From: Himantopus leucocephalus
Taxonomy: Eukaryota > Chordata > Aves > Charadriiformes > Recurvirostridae
Reading direction: 5' to 3'
DNA: 64,000 nt
Assembly: GCA_003993805.1 (NCBI GenBank)
Contig: RSEF01000004.1
Location: 17,783,589 to 17,847,588 of the forward strand
A program made the translations under genes and the position numbers. This document shows positions 22,977 to 36,395 of this stretch, one piece after another (position 1 is the stretch's first letter; each line of letters starts with the position of its first letter). The notes beneath the pieces are model-generated. The model saw only the letters and a list, made by a program, of their open reading frames with translations, was not told the origin of the DNA and searched no databases.

Positions 22977-25900
22977 TTTTAATGATATCAGCTGAACAAA
23001 CTGAGGAGTATCTCTTGTATTGAGACTGTCATCAAAATCTGGTTGTCCAGATCTAGTTTACTAATACTGTAACTTTTGCGTGTATTTTCATAGTTGCATT
23101 TCTTCTGAATTTGTTTTGGAGTACATCATCTTTCATTTATTAATGGCCAAATCACTGAAATCAGGTTTCCTTACATGCTTATTGAAAACAGATGAGTCTG
23201 TCCGACTTGGAGGTATGGACACTGGAATTTCACATAATGCTGTGCAAAAGGGAAAAACTGTAATAGACATTGTCTCCTTCAGAGAAAATACATTTATCAC
23301 TTGGATCTCAGTAAATAGCTCACGATCTTAACCCAGACTCTGTATTTGGGCTGACCCTGACTATAGTATCCACAGTTTACCTCCCAGGAGCTCAAAAATC
23401 CATTCTTCTACAGTATATCTATGCAATGAAATCTACTGAAATATGCAGTATGTTTTAGAGTCACTTAAAATTTTCAGAGTAGGTGTCCCCAGTTTTTTTT
23501 AAAACAGCATATATATGATACCTCACAACTGGCAGAGTTGTAATATCCTTTTTTAGAAATAAATTGTCTAGTATTTAGTTTTCGTGAGGCACAAATGAAG
23601 TATCATGTTTTAAGTGGCAAAGGGGCTAAGCAAACAAACAGGAATTGTTTAATGCTAGAGAACAGCTCTTCTTCATGTTTAACAAGTTTTGCTTTGATAC
23701 ACTTCTTTTCATTAAGGCACTGTGAAAGTCAGCATAAAACATATACTGCTAATAAGAATCCTGGGAATTTTCAGGAGACTGTAGAGCAGAACAATATATT
23801 TGGTTGTGTTATGCTCTCCAGAAGCCTTAGCAGAAAGTATTCCTACCCCTTTTCTGGGATCCTTGTCACACATCAGAAAAAGAACTCCATAGACGAACAA
23901 GACAGTGACAGGGGAGGGGGGGAATCTTTTAATCTAAGCTTGCAAATAGATGCCATCTGCCTTTTTCACAAGAATACATGCAGAATTTAATACTGACTTG
24001 TTCTTAATGCTATGTATTTACAGTTCTTACAAGTCTTGCACATGTACACAGGCATGTTTCATTTGTGGCATATGGATTTGCAATGTAAACACTTTCCTCG
24101 TGCGTACCAATAAAAGGGACGGTATCTACAACACAGATACGTATGAGAATATCAAGGGCTTTAAGACAGTTCTAAATTCTGTATGAATAATGGTATATGT
24201 GGTCATGATAGAATGCCTGAATAAACTGCACTATAAAGATAGCAATGAATTTGCTTAAGGCCAAGAAATCTAAATCCTTTGCATTATTTTTCTCATTTTT
24301 AATCTCTAAATTCAATGACAGGTAGCATCTTAGCAAAACCCAGCTTTACATTCCCTTGAAAGTAAGTCATAAGAAGTACTTGTGAACATATGTGATCTCT
24401 TCCTCTGTCCCTCTGTGTAGTGTCCATGGTCACCACATTTGCCAACTGCTTGATTTTGGGAGCAAGTTGCCTACTCGGGGCGTGTAGCACTTAGTAGTTT
24501 ACATCCTTTAAAAACCAGCCCATTGCAAGCTACTCCACAGTTGAAGCCTGTGCTGTGTCTTCACTCCAGTTCTCTGTTCTGGGCTCCTTTCTGCAGGAAT
24601 CTGGTGAGCCACAGAGGAAAAAGTATTGGCTGTGTGCATATTCTGGATCTGTCAGCAGCTCATCATCTGAAGCTACCTAAATACACAACTAGAGTTCTAC
24701 TCAAGTAGAAATCCTCTGTATGAGTGCAAAGTATTGTAGATACTTAGTTTTGCAGTGGAAAAAATGTTTCTACAAGGAGAAATCGATAAATTGTCTTCCC
24801 ACCCCACCCACAACAAAAGCTTTTGTATTTGAAAGTTCTGAGTTGAATGTGAAGTTTTCACAATCCATAACATGAAGTTTATCCTAATTACTGTTAGAAG
24901 GAAACCTTCTACCAAAAGATTGTTAGCAGAGTTTCAGCTACGTAGAAATGCATCTAACCTATGCTAGCTTGCTTTTACCAAATACCCGTACTGCTTCCTT
25001 TTCAATAATCCCTCAAAGCCATTCTTACAACTAGACATTGTAAAGTTTTCCATGGTATCTATTTATACTGACTTTTGGGAGAATGCAATTCCATCTCTAA
25101 TAATGAATTCCACAGAAACTTCTTCAGTAATTCCATATGTCTAAGGATTTAACTGTGGGGTTTGTTTCTCCTGTTGAGCAAAAGGCAAAGTGGTGGTGTG
25201 CTTGCTCAGAAGTAGATCAGGAGTCATATAGTGCCTTATAAACAATGTAATTCCTATGTTCAAGAAAAACAACCTGCTACTCCCATTTAGATATTCCAGG
25301 TGCATAGTTTCGGTATGTTCTTCTGAAGCTTTAATAGCCTGAAGCACAATATAAAATGAAATTGCTGGTGCCAAAGTAGAATTAGACTAAACAACTTTAG
25401 CATCTGGACTCACAGGTAATGATAAAGAGCAGAGGACCGTCTATCTGTAGCTTGTCCCCCAGATGGTTCACGGCTCCTTACTTGAGATGCATATCAAACA
25501 ACTCGATGTCTTGCTTCCTTAGCCTGCTGCTTAACATTTCCAGGTATCTTTATGCTTCAAGGGCACTAACGCACATGTAGATGAAAACTGCACAGCCTTA
25601 GGCAAGATGCAGAGATGGGTAAAGTAAAACTTACTGCAACAGAACAGTGACTCTGCTAAAATCCTAATGTTTCACCATGCTATTGTACTTATCCCCTTAT
25701 CCCCCTGCCCCCAAAAAAGTCACCAAAAAAAAGCCACTCTGAATTAAAGAGTATCTGTCAAATATTTGAGTATACAGATGGCATGTGGCATTCATCAGAG
25801 CAATGGCATGGGCTGCTACGCATAAAAAGTGCTGCTGACAAGGGACGGAGGGGCAAGGAAAAAGAAAGTGAGGAACGTGAAAGATGTAAAGGTCTGGACA

Positions 25901-27295
25901 GGAAGAATGACGATCCTGGACAAGGGGAATCTATTGAGACAATTGTTTATAATGGAACATGAGATCAAAAAGTTGATTCTTGGTTTTGCAACCATACTGT
26001 TTTGGGATGGGTTGGTTTTTTTCAACAATTGCTACCCCACAATGATTCCCTAGTAAATAAATAAAATTATAAATGCTGTTGAAACCTTTGACTATCACTT
26101 CTGATTCATAGTTTCTATCAGAATTCTCTGCAATTACCCTCTTCCCCAACTTCAAAACTGTCTTAAAGGAAATGAGTATGGCGAATAGGGATGCTACAAA
26201 TTGTTGCTGCATTAACATATTCTTGTCTTTAAGCTTTGAAGAGTCTTTCTCATTGAAAGAGACCATTGGGTCAGAGAGAAGATGGCTTAAAACAAATCCA
26301 TTTCTGACTGTGACTGGGCTGGGGGCAGAGCTAACAGGAGGTGGTAATGTCAGGCTTTGTTTGCCTTGCTGTGTAAAATAAAGCTGTTCTGTTTTGCTTG
26401 TGGCTGTAAGTATTACCTGGTGGATATACACAGAGAATAGTCGTCATTTCAAGATTATAAAGAATTACTGAATCTTTTTCTAATCTAAAACAAATAGAAA
26501 AACACAGAATGAATCAGGACTTTTCAACCTACTTGTGTTTTATATAGGCTCCTCCAATGACACTTAACTTCATTCTGGAGAAAGAAATTTTTTTAACCGA
26601 TTGTTTAGATTTAGTGGCAGAGTCAACTTATTCTTGGAGTTAAGTGGATGTGTGACTTTGTTCTTTGGTTGCAGTGAGGAGGCAAGAGAGGGCTGATGGA
26701 AGCCACGTTATCTTTTTCTCTAAAAAAGTGGCTATTGATGCAGGATTTTGAGGTGTTCTTAATAGTAGAGGAGATAATGAAAAAAACTGTGTGGAGAAGG
26801 TGAAGAACTAATATTACCATCAAGTAGGTGCTTGACAGTATTTGTTTACATGTTAAGTGTTGCCTGAAAACTTGTGGAATCTGTAAAAACAAGATTGAAG
26901 GACCAGAGATGTAGTTGGAAGCAGACACTAGACAAGAGTTTGAGAGTATGAGGGAGGAGAGTGGGAAAAAAAACCCATATTTCATGGGTAACTAGCAATT
27001 TCTTGACATATGCCTAGGAAGAGGACCTAAAGGCAGATCTTTAGACAAGCAGCGTGACCTATTTAGGCACATGGTCTTCAGCATGTGGCAAAGGCAAGTG
27101 AAGGAAACACAGAGTTGAAAGATAAGGCAATTTCAGTAGAGGATGTGGAAAAATAAAAAGCAACTGGGTCAGCTGACATGGAAGTCAGGTAGTTCTAGCA
27201 ATCAAAGAAATGAAAGACAGAGAGAGAGCACCAGAGCCCAATGCCCAGGAGGTAATGGAGATGGTCTGTAGAAGTCTGTGAGAAATAAGATCTTT
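22977..27295. other. Unique sequence, no gene seen
   Basis: Contains some of the longest chance frames of the window: 23595-23990 (+, 131 codons) and 25931-26431 (-, 166 codons, GTG first codon). Neither shows a recognisable domain or splice context. No repeat family is recognised. Confidence 0.5.
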
Positions 27296-27340
27296 GGAGA
27301 GATGGGGGGCAGGGGGGGCAGAAGAGAGGGAGAGGGAAAA
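27296..27340 (+). other. Purine-rich tract with G-quadruplex potential
   Basis: Almost pure purine sequence. Four G runs (27304-27309, 27312-27318, 27328-27330, 27334-27336) satisfy the usual G-quadruplex pattern, with loops of 2, 9 and 3 bases. It lies within a longer purine-rich stretch from about 27.1 kb. Confidence 0.55.
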
Positions 27341-30300
27341 TCTGATCAGGAACAGGTCAACTTTCTGATGGGGAACCCCTTCTTAAGACTTGGCAGGTTT
27401 GCCATCAGAGCATATTTAGAACCATAAGGGCAGACTCTATCCCAAGAGCAAATATGTGGAATAAGAACCTAAAAAATGGAAAGACCCTAAGGTGAAACAG
27501 GAGATACCCACTGATTGTTCATTCTGTCTTTTGAAATGCGACCTCTAGAAACTCACTGCTATGAAAGGATGGTGACTTCACTGAGATGGGAAAGGTGGAA
27601 GCTCAAATAATTTTTAATTAAGTTTTCTGAATCTCTTTTAAGAAGGCAAGAAGTATTAGAAGTAATTGGTAGTAAAAGAATCTTTTGCCATGAGAAATGT
27701 TTTGTATGTCAAAGTTTTATTCTGACAAAGAAATGAATTTAATAAGGACTACCTAAGTAACCATAGAATGTTTCTATATAATATTCCTTATTTGCTCCTC
27801 CTCCCATGTTCTTCACTCATACAGAGTTTACTTGTTGGGGTTATGCTCGACACTGAAATGCAAAGTGTCAAACTGATCTGTCTCCAGGTCTTGGTCTGGG
27901 TAGCAATTTCTGTGTGCTGATATCAAAATGTTTCGGTGGAACTGTCATTTTTATCTTTTCTTTAATTTACAGAACTATTGGGTAATTATTAATGTAAGGC
28001 TTCTGGGTTTTTTTATTTGGGCATTTATTTCAGTATTTGTGATTACAGCTGTGAGTTTTGTGTGCAGGGTAGATATAACACTATCCACATAAATATTCAA
28101 CACACAGAACAAAAGGTCATCCAAATCAAATCTAAAATAGGGGTTAAAAAGGTCACTTGTCTACAACTGTTGTATGTGTGAAAACTAGCACTTGCTGTGA
28201 GGTTTTTGTGTGCTTCTTTGTACGTGATTTGCTAGTATATACCCTCCTTCAAAGCTTGGATCTCAAAGTTCAATGCATCATAGAGGTTTTTTCCACATGT
28301 TTTGTAAAAGGGAAAATAGAGGTTGTATTTGTGTGCATGTGTGTGTCTGGGGGGTGCTGTGACATGTTTCAGAGAAAATATATGGATTCCAGAGGCACTA
28401 ATGCAGCATTTTTGACAGCTTGGGATTAACACTGCAACTTCCAAATTTCCACAAATAGCTGTCTTTTGCTTTCAAAGTCTGCTGCAGCAATAGCAATGGT
28501 CGAATTCAGATCACCTGGAGGTCTAATGCTACCAGAAACCAAGTAGTCATCTCAATTTATCTGGATCCATTGGACGCAACTGTTTACAGAACCATGCAGA
28601 CAGAGCCACTGTTTCCGCTTCAATCTTAAGAACTTTGTCAAAGGCATTTCTTCTAGAGAACCAAGAAACAGAAATTGGTATTAAACTCTTGTTTTTTAAG
28701 TTGTTTTACCAACACTTATCTAATGATTCGACAGGAATTTTTACAAGATTATATCTGATGCATTTTAAGAAACCCAATGCACTGTGTAAAGGAATTCTAT
28801 AGCCCATCAGCAGCTACACCTTAGAATGCCAACAGCTATTGTGAGAAACAGTTCCCCATGAAGACACCCAGGATTTCCTGCTAACTCTGCTCGAGAAAGG
28901 GACTTGTTGCAATCTTCTCGGAGAGGAACAAACATTTGCTTCTAGACCTGAATATGAGGTCCTCACATGCAGCTATTAGCAATAATGTTCATGCACTGTG
29001 TGGTGATGAACATCATGTGGTGTTATACTCATCCTGAAAAAGAGAATGAAATGTTTTGTTTTGAATATATTTGAAAGATTAGTTCTTTCTTTCTCACTTA
29101 ATGTACAATAAGTCAGTATGTTTTGACAAGAAGCTTAAAAGCCAGTGGAAATAAGCATGACATTAAAAAGTCTGTTTTTCTCTCGTACACACACACACAG
29201 TGATGTGAAACGATAATGAAAAGGTCAGTTTTGGAAAGGTTACAGAATGGTAGCTTGGAAGACACTTAGCAGCTTGCTGAGCTCCAGACCACAATGCTAA
29301 TTGGCGACAGTGTGCAAGTCTCCTTCAGAGGGGTGAACTGAATGCATCCCCAGCAAGCCACGAACAGCTTACTGGGCTACCCAAGGCCACAGGATCCACT
29401 GAAATAATATTTCTTACCTGCCTGTGTTGTTTTTTTTTTCCTTTTTTTCCCCTTTACTCCTTCCTGTTCCTCCTGTAAAATAAATTTTATTTATTTGTAA
29501 AGAAATCAGATCCCACACAAGCTGTTTCCAGTACTAGTGCCTACACTTAGTTCTCCAAGAGACGCAGCAGCATGCTGTGTATCCCTACTGCTGCTTGTAT
29601 CCCTACTGCTTTTTCATATTATAAGAAGTTAACAAAGACAACAGGCATCATAGCAAATACCATACTGGAAATTAGTACTATGCTTCTTATATAGACAGTC
29701 TTTTTCCATTTCAGTCACTAGAAGACCTGCCGACGCTTAGGCTATGAGGTGAGGCACTGGACTTCCACACTTAAACTTTCTATGAAAGTCTTCCCAGCCC
29801 GAATTTTGGGGGATTGTTTTCAGTCCTCAGTTCTGTGGATTACAACAGAATACAGGCACCTCCAAATCCCAGGCTGGCCCAGTTTTGTGATTTCATTACT
29901 TAATTCTCCATAGGATCTGTAGCTAGAACAATTATCTCTCCCTTCATTCTCTTTGTGCTGATAATCCTGTGTACATACAGTAAATTTTTTTCTACATCTA
30001 AGTGCTCAGCATAGTATATTTTATAAATTTGAAATATTTACTGTAATTCATTATGAGGTAGAACATGTGCTGGTTATAATTACATTATTATACATTTACT
30101 GAAATTAATACTTCATAAATTTCATAGTAATTTGCTCTGCACGTATTACATATTTTTTTAAAACTTAGATTTATATAACTTTCAGACTGAACTCAAAATA
30201 TTTTGGACTTATCTTTTTCTGCAGCACGGTATCTCTACTCTTCTATTATAGTAAATTTAGTTTACTCCTGCAGTGCAGAACTTTCTCATTTAAAGTGTGG

Positions 30301-33300
30301 TGGTTATGTGGTATCCTGAAGATAACTGCAGTCTACTATTGCACAGCATTCGTTGTGTTAATAAATTAATATAGTTGTTTTTTTAAGCCATGTCCAATCA
30401 AAACCATGCAAGGCCTTCTGCCCTCTTTATTAAATAGACAATATACTGCTATCTGGAATGTGGTTTTAGTTTGCAAATGTTATTTACCAAAAGAAAGGTA
30501 GTGAATTTAAAAAAATAAAATAAAATACCAGAGTTCCTTTCCTCAAGCAAATTTAGGGCTGAATCCCTACCCCAAAGTTGCTAAGTGTCTATTAAAAGGA
30601 ACTTTAGATGAGTTGTGATGTGCATGTTTGTAAACAGAGAAAATTCCTACTGTTTTTAGTGGAAGATTTGTTTGCCTAAGGATGAAATTGCTGGGACTTT
30701 GTTATTCAGGAGAAATGTCATGAGAGGAATACTAACATGTTCTCAAGACAGGTGAAGGCATCGACTAAAAATCTCAGAGTGCTAGCAATTTTTGGTTTTC
30801 AAAATATTTGAAAATAACCAGTTAAGTTCCTAACCATAATTCTTCAAGATTTAGTTTTAAAAATTAAATACAAACAAATTTCTGTGAAGGAGCTATCGTA
30901 AATCCTTTGCCATATGTGCCATTGGCAGTACAGTCCATCCAGAATGACTTGCCATACGTTTTTCCCTGTGATTCTGTCCAGAGCACTATCCTCATTTTAA
31001 CCACTCAGGCTCAAGCTTGGCATTTTTTTCTCCAGTTTCTCAGCTCGATTCTGAATATGTCCAGAGACTTTTAGATCAAGCAGGAACATAAATAAATGGC
31101 TAGGTGTCACACCACCAGATAAAATGAGGGCATCTAAATCAGGATAATTTATGGAGGATACAAGAAAGCAACCCTACAAAACAGTGATGGTAAAGCAGGC
31201 TCCTTTTTTTCATTATGATACATATCTGTATAGACCTATATTTATATTGTGCTGTGTATCGTCTTCAGGCTTGACTCCTAAACTCTGTTTGCTGCTAATC
31301 AGTGCTGTAGATCTTCTATTAAGCTCTCTTAGGCTGTCTTTCATTATGTTCTTCATATTCTTATTCAGGCTGACATTCTGCGATTTAGCTAAAGCTAAAA
31401 ATGAAACTGCATTGTAGGAATTTAAGTAGTGACTATAGACCATGACAAAAAAGAACACCCAAACCCCTGTTAATATTTTCAGCTTACAGAACTCCTGAAA
31501 GTGCACAGTTACCTGTTGAGTAACCCAACAGGCTGTGTTCACTCACCTGACAACCCCAGAAGAAATAGTAAGAACTGATTGTAATCACTTAACAGAAAAA
31601 ACGTCCAGTTATATAATCTCAATATAATAAACAGAGATGAGAAAACTGGGAGCACTGCTGTTAATAAAGTGGAAGATTTCGTGTACAAATGCAAAGTAAA
31701 AAGAAAAAAAAAAAACAAACCAAGAAAAAAAATACAAGCAGTATTTTGAAGATGCTCCTCCAAAGACTGCTGGTTGGCATGTGAATGAAGTGAAAAACAC
31801 TAAGTGCTCACAAACATCAGACAATGACTTGAGACTTCTTAAAACTGGTAACTCTAGTTTGCCTGTAAGCTTTGTAAGAGCCAAATACCAGCAAGAACCT
31901 GAAGTTTGTAAGATCAGATCATAAATGGGTTTAGGAATGTACATGTGATGGTGAGGATAGCAAGTGACACATATGAAAACTTTTATATGTACTTCTTGGT
32001 TTTGATCATGTGAATCATCATAATATAATCCAGTTTTCAGAATATCAGCTAAGTACCTCATCTTTAATTTTGTGAGACAGCAATTACTGTCTCTAAATCT
32101 GTTATCCACTTTAAACGATGAAGGTAAATTATTTTCTTAGTCAACTCATATTTTAAGCCTTTCTGTTGGAGGTCTATCAATCTAATAGGATGAATTGTTC
32201 AGTTAGTTACTGGTATGGGATTAACAAGTTTCCTTATTAAATTGTTTTTCCTAATGAAATTTGATATATTCATCAAGAAATCAAGACGACTGCTAGACTT
32301 CCTTCACAAGAGAATCGAAAATAACTTTTTGAAGTGTTAGCAAATACAGACCATTATGTAAGATGAATGTATTCCAATTCCAATTGAGAAAGACCTAAAA
32401 AAGCAGAAATCAAAAGTTGTGTAAGGTTCTGCTGAACCACAAAGTCAAGAACTTGACTAGTGGTTTGTAAAATATTACACATCAGCACTCTGCTTTCTTG
32501 TTAGCTATCTGTCTAATGAAAGTCTAGGTAAACCTACTTTTTTAAAAAAAAATTACGTAGTACACATAAAGTACTTCATAAAACAGTATTTCTGAATAAT
32601 CTGAAATATGTTTATCATCTGAACCATCGTAGTCCAGTTTTGCAGTTCTCAGTTTTACTTTTGAAATTAGTACTTTTATGAATAAGTAACTCCTCGTGTT
32701 CCAGTTTTATAACAGCAGATATCTTCTTTGATTAAACTTTCTGATCTGACATACTCTTAATGGATTGATAGTGAGAGGAAGAGTAATTTGATAGGGAGCA
32801 ATTGTGTCAGTGTGTGTGACCTTTCTCAACCTCTCTTAAAATTTAGACTATTTTTAAATCCTCATCTCCAGCTGTGATCTCTAACTGATATATCCTGATC
32901 ACCTGCAGTGAGCTATGGTCATTAATGAAAGATTATTATCTGCAGTAATGTATTATTTTTATGCTTCTCTGTTGTCCACTGAAGGTAACGATCTTCACAG
33001 TTTTACTTCCCCCTGCCATTGATTAAATATTAGATAGCAAAGCCAACAGTGTTTTAAAATTTGAAAGACAGCCTCCTGGCTTCTTCAGTGCTGCAATTTT
33101 CAGTTCTTGGTAAGGTCTATCTAAGTTACTGACACAGAGGCGCTTCTAATAGATACAAGACATTGTCATTTACAGAAGGTTTAAATGTACATAAAAATAT
33201 TTCACAAAGGAGTCAAAACTAACACAAAATAAACTTTAATGATTCTATCTGCTGCAGAGCTCTGAAAAAAATCTTTAATATGGCTCTTGGAAGTACTTTT

Positions 33301-34722
33301 TCTTTTCCTGTTACACAGAGTTATTCCCCATAAGAACATCATGTTCTGTAGTTTATTCTTCTTTGGAGACAATCCAAATGGGAAAGAACGTCAGGACCAG
33401 AGCGAGTGCTCTACCAAGAGCCTAAATTAGTTTTCTCCTTCATATGAAATATTTGGCTTAGAAAGTATCAGCTTTTAGTAAGGTAGCAGATTCTGAAGGC
33501 CAGAAATATGGAAGAAATGTTGCAACAATATTTTATAAAGATTAAAGGTAGACAGCCCTGATAATAGCAGGAATGCCAGACTGGTGCTGGCATTAAACAA
33601 AATAATGGAACAACTCAGACTTGATTAAATAAATAACTCAACAGTGGCAACATAAGCAAGCTTATAATTTTGAGCTTATAGAAGCCTTCTGTTTTTATGA
33701 CACTAATTTTACTCTCTAAATTAATAACGTAGGTGTAGTATATGTAGAACCATACAAGATGTTTGACTTGATACTATAAAGCATTTTATCTGAGACATTA
33801 GGCTTATACAAACTAATGACAGTAAACGTTGAACTGATCGGGAAACATCAGTACCAGTAGAAGTGTATGATTAATGAGATCTCACAAGTATGTATTTTTG
33901 GCTCTTTATGATTTGACATTTTAGTATTTGTGGCCTGGAATAAAACATGAAGTCATCTCTGCTTCTGTTTATGTATTATGGAGAAATCACAGAAATGGTA
34001 AATGAGAAAAGAGGGAAGGATATTAATACTGGTTAAATGCTGATAATGGACTCTTTGGTTTCATAATTTCTGGTAATTATTTTCTTTCAGTACATACATA
34101 CTGTTGTCTAGAAGATGCTGCCTTAAATTAGATGAAGAAAACCCTTGGCAAAGCTCACCTGTATAAGATAAATAAAGGAAAATACCAACCAGTACAGTAG
34201 GATGTTGTAAAAGTTCAAATAGTGTTTTTGTTGTGTGTTTGTTTTTCTGGCATTTAACTTTCCTCGATTCTTTCATATACTTTTTATCTGATACCATAAA
34301 AATAATATTTTCCCTGACTTCTGCAGAGACATTATGCAGAAATATTGCTTGCATTCCCTGTAGAACAGTTGTATTCTCATTTCAAAGTTTTATTCTTCAT
34401 TTGAGGAAGCTATGATTTTAAAGGAACTCATCTGCTGGATCAAGTAATTCAAGAAAGATAAACTCTGGCAATGTGGGAAGAAAACCTCTCTTTTTGGTAA
34501 ATATGACAATGTGGCCTGAGTTAGTCTACTCCAGTGAAGTACTCGTGTACTTCATGCAGGGTATTTATTCAGTGCCTGACTGGAAAAACTGTCTTCATTA
34601 GCTTTGTGTTATTTGCAGTTGAAATACAATTACCATTTGGTTTCTGCTAGATGGAGACTTCAAAGATAGTCTGTTGGTTGGGTTCCTGTCATCTGCTTTG
34701 GTGCAAACCAACTAACCACTTT
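27341..34722. other. Unique AT-rich sequence, no gene seen
   Basis: About 7.4 kb with no recognised interspersed repeat or exon. It holds a short CA repeat near 29190, an 18-bp-period tandem repeat at 29578-29610, and very AT-rich DNA around 30.0-30.2 kb. The 166-codon minus frame at 31609-32109 is low in complexity (Phe-rich) and is interpreted as chance. Confidence 0.5.
29578..29610. repeat. Short tandem repeat, period 18
   Basis: TGTATCCCTACTGCT occurs at 29578-29592 and again at 29596-29610. It is a local slippage-type duplication. Confidence 0.8.
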
Positions 34723-35041
34723 CACAGAATCACAGAATAATAGAATGGTTAGAGGTGGAAAGGACCTTAAAGATCATCTAGTTCCAACCCCCCTGCCATG
34801 GGCAGGGACACCTTCCACTAGACCAGGTTGCTCAAAGCCCCATCCAACCTGGCCTGGAACACTTCCAGGGATGGGGCATCCACAACTTCTCTGGGCAACC
34901 TGTTCCAGTGCCTCACCACCCTCAGAAAAAAGAATTTCTACCTAATTTCTAATCTATATCTCCCCTCTTTCAGTTTAAAACCGTTTCCCCTCATCCTATG
35001 GCTCCATTCCCTGATAAAGAGTCCCTTTCCACCTTTTCTGT
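34723..35041 (-). mobile_element. CR1 LINE, short 3' fragment
   Basis: Reverse complement of a CR1 3' end. The 3' terminus, with octamers ATTCTGTG, ATTCTGTG and a degenerate third, lies at 34723-34745, followed by CCTTAAAGATCATCTAGTTC. The body (CCAGGTTGCTCAAAGCCCCA, GGGATGGGGCATCCACAACT) matches the same region of the copy at 44.4 kb, so the two belong to one subfamily. The inner part encodes the remains of the ORF2 C-terminus. It is 5'-truncated at about 35041, where it directly meets the 3' end of another CR1. Confidence 0.95.
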
Positions 35042-36394
35042 AGAATCACAGAATTGTCTAGGGTGGAAGCGACCTTTAAGATCATCAAGTCCAACCATCA
35101 ACCTAACACTGCCAAAACCCACAACTAAACCATGTCCCTAATCACCACGTCTACCCATCTTTTAAATACCTCCAAGAATGGTGATTCCACTGCTTCCCTG
35201 GGCAGCCTCTTCCAATGTTTGATAACACTTTTGGTGAAGAAATTTTTCCTAATATCTAATCTAAACCTCCCCTGGCGTAACTCAAGGCCATTTCTTGGGC
35301 CTTGAGAAGAGACTGGGAGAAGAGACTGACATCCATCTCTCTACAACCTCACTTAAGTAGGCCCCCTTTAAGTACTGAAAGACTGCTATAAGGTCTGCCC
35401 AGAGCCTTCTCTTCTCCAGGCTGAACAACCGCAACTCTCTCAGCCTGTCCTCATAGGAGAGGTGCTCCAGCCCTCTGATCATCTTTGTGGCCCTCCTCTG
35501 GACTAGGTCCAACAGGTCTATGTCCTTCTTATGTTGGGGGCGCCAGAGCTGGACACAATATTCCAGGTGGAGTCTCACGAGAGCACAGTAGAGGGGCAGA
35601 ATCATCTCCCTCAACCTACGGGCCACGCTGCTTTTGATGCAGCCCAGGATGCAGTTGGCCTTCTAGGCTGTGAGCGCACATTGCCTGCTCATGTTGAGCT
35701 TCTCATCAACCAACACCCCCAGGTCCTTCTCCTCAGGGCTGCTCTCAATCCATTCTCTGCCCAGCCTGTATTTGTGCTCGGGATTGCCCTGCCCCACGTG
35801 CAGGACCTTGCACTTGGCCTTGTTGAACTTCATGAGGTTCACACGGGCCTGCCTCTCAAGCCTGTCCAGGTCCCTCTGGATGGCATCCCTTCCCTCCAGC
35901 ACGTCAACTGCACCACACATCTTGGTGTCATTGGCAGACTTGCTGAGGGAGCACTCAATCCCAACATCCATCTCACCAACAAAGATGTTAAACAACAGCA
36001 CTGGTCCCAGTACCGACTCCTGAGGAACACCACTCATCACTGTTCACCACTTAGACATTGAGCTGTTGACCTCAACTCTTTGAGTGTGGCCATCCAGCTA
36101 ATTCTTTATCCACTGAGTGGTCCATCGATCAAATCCATGTCTCTCCTATTTAGAGACAAGGATGTCATGCAGGACAGTGTCAAATGCTTTGGACAAGTCC
36201 ATCAGTTGCTCTTCCCTTATACACCAGTGCTGTAACCCCATTGTAGAAGGCCATCAAATTTGTCAGGCGCCTTTTGCCCTTGGTGAAGCCATGTTGGCTG
36301 TTACCAATCACCTCCTTATTTTCCATGTGCATTAGCAGAATTTCCAGGAGGATCTGCTCCGTGATCTTGCTCGGCACAGAAGTGAGACTGACCA
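35042..36394 (-). mobile_element. CR1 LINE, 1.35 kb 5'-truncated copy
   Basis: Minus-strand CR1 with its 3' end at about 35042 (GAATCACAGAATTGTCTAGG, then CTTTAAGATCATCAAGTCCA). Its 3' untranslated part differs from the neighbouring 34.7 kb copy and matches the copy at 58.0 kb (CCTGGGCAGCC, ATGGTGATTC), so it belongs to a different subfamily. The rest covers the second half of ORF2, from the finger/palm part of the reverse transcriptase to the C-terminal domain. The similarity ends near 36394 after the CR1 stretch GGCACAGAAGTGAGACTGAC. Confidence 0.95.
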
Positions 36395-36395
36395 A
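35282..36395 (-). pseudogene. Decayed CR1 ORF2 reverse transcriptase remnant
   Basis: CR1 ORF2 encodes an endonuclease plus reverse transcriptase used for target-primed reverse transcription. Three minus-strand pieces are visible. Bases 36395-36180 hold an RT block with [14 protein letters not shown]. Bases 36040-35663 hold [15 protein letters not shown], with the catalytic F/YADD box altered to SAND ([11 protein letters not shown]), followed by KCKVLHVG. Bases 35626-35282 hold the post-RT segment with [18 protein letters not shown]. The first and second pieces are in different frames. An in-frame TAG lies between the second and third, where the copy at 44.9 kb has CAG (Gln in ALAAQKANC). The copy is inactive. 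Confidence 0.9.

Noticed and set aside
23595..23990. 131-codon plus-strand open frame
   Set aside because: It has no known domain; overlapping frames are also open on the other strand.
25931..26431. 166-codon minus-strand open frame
   Set aside because: It starts with GTG, has no recognisable domain or splice context, and a frame of this length is within what chance gives in 64 kb of AT-rich DNA read in six frames.
31609..32109. 166-codon minus-strand open frame
   Set aside because: It has low-complexity Phe/Tyr-rich translation from A/T-rich runs and no family resemblance.
35531..36061. 176-codon plus-strand frame
   Set aside because: It is antisense to the CR1 reverse transcriptase remnant; the real coding sense is the minus strand.
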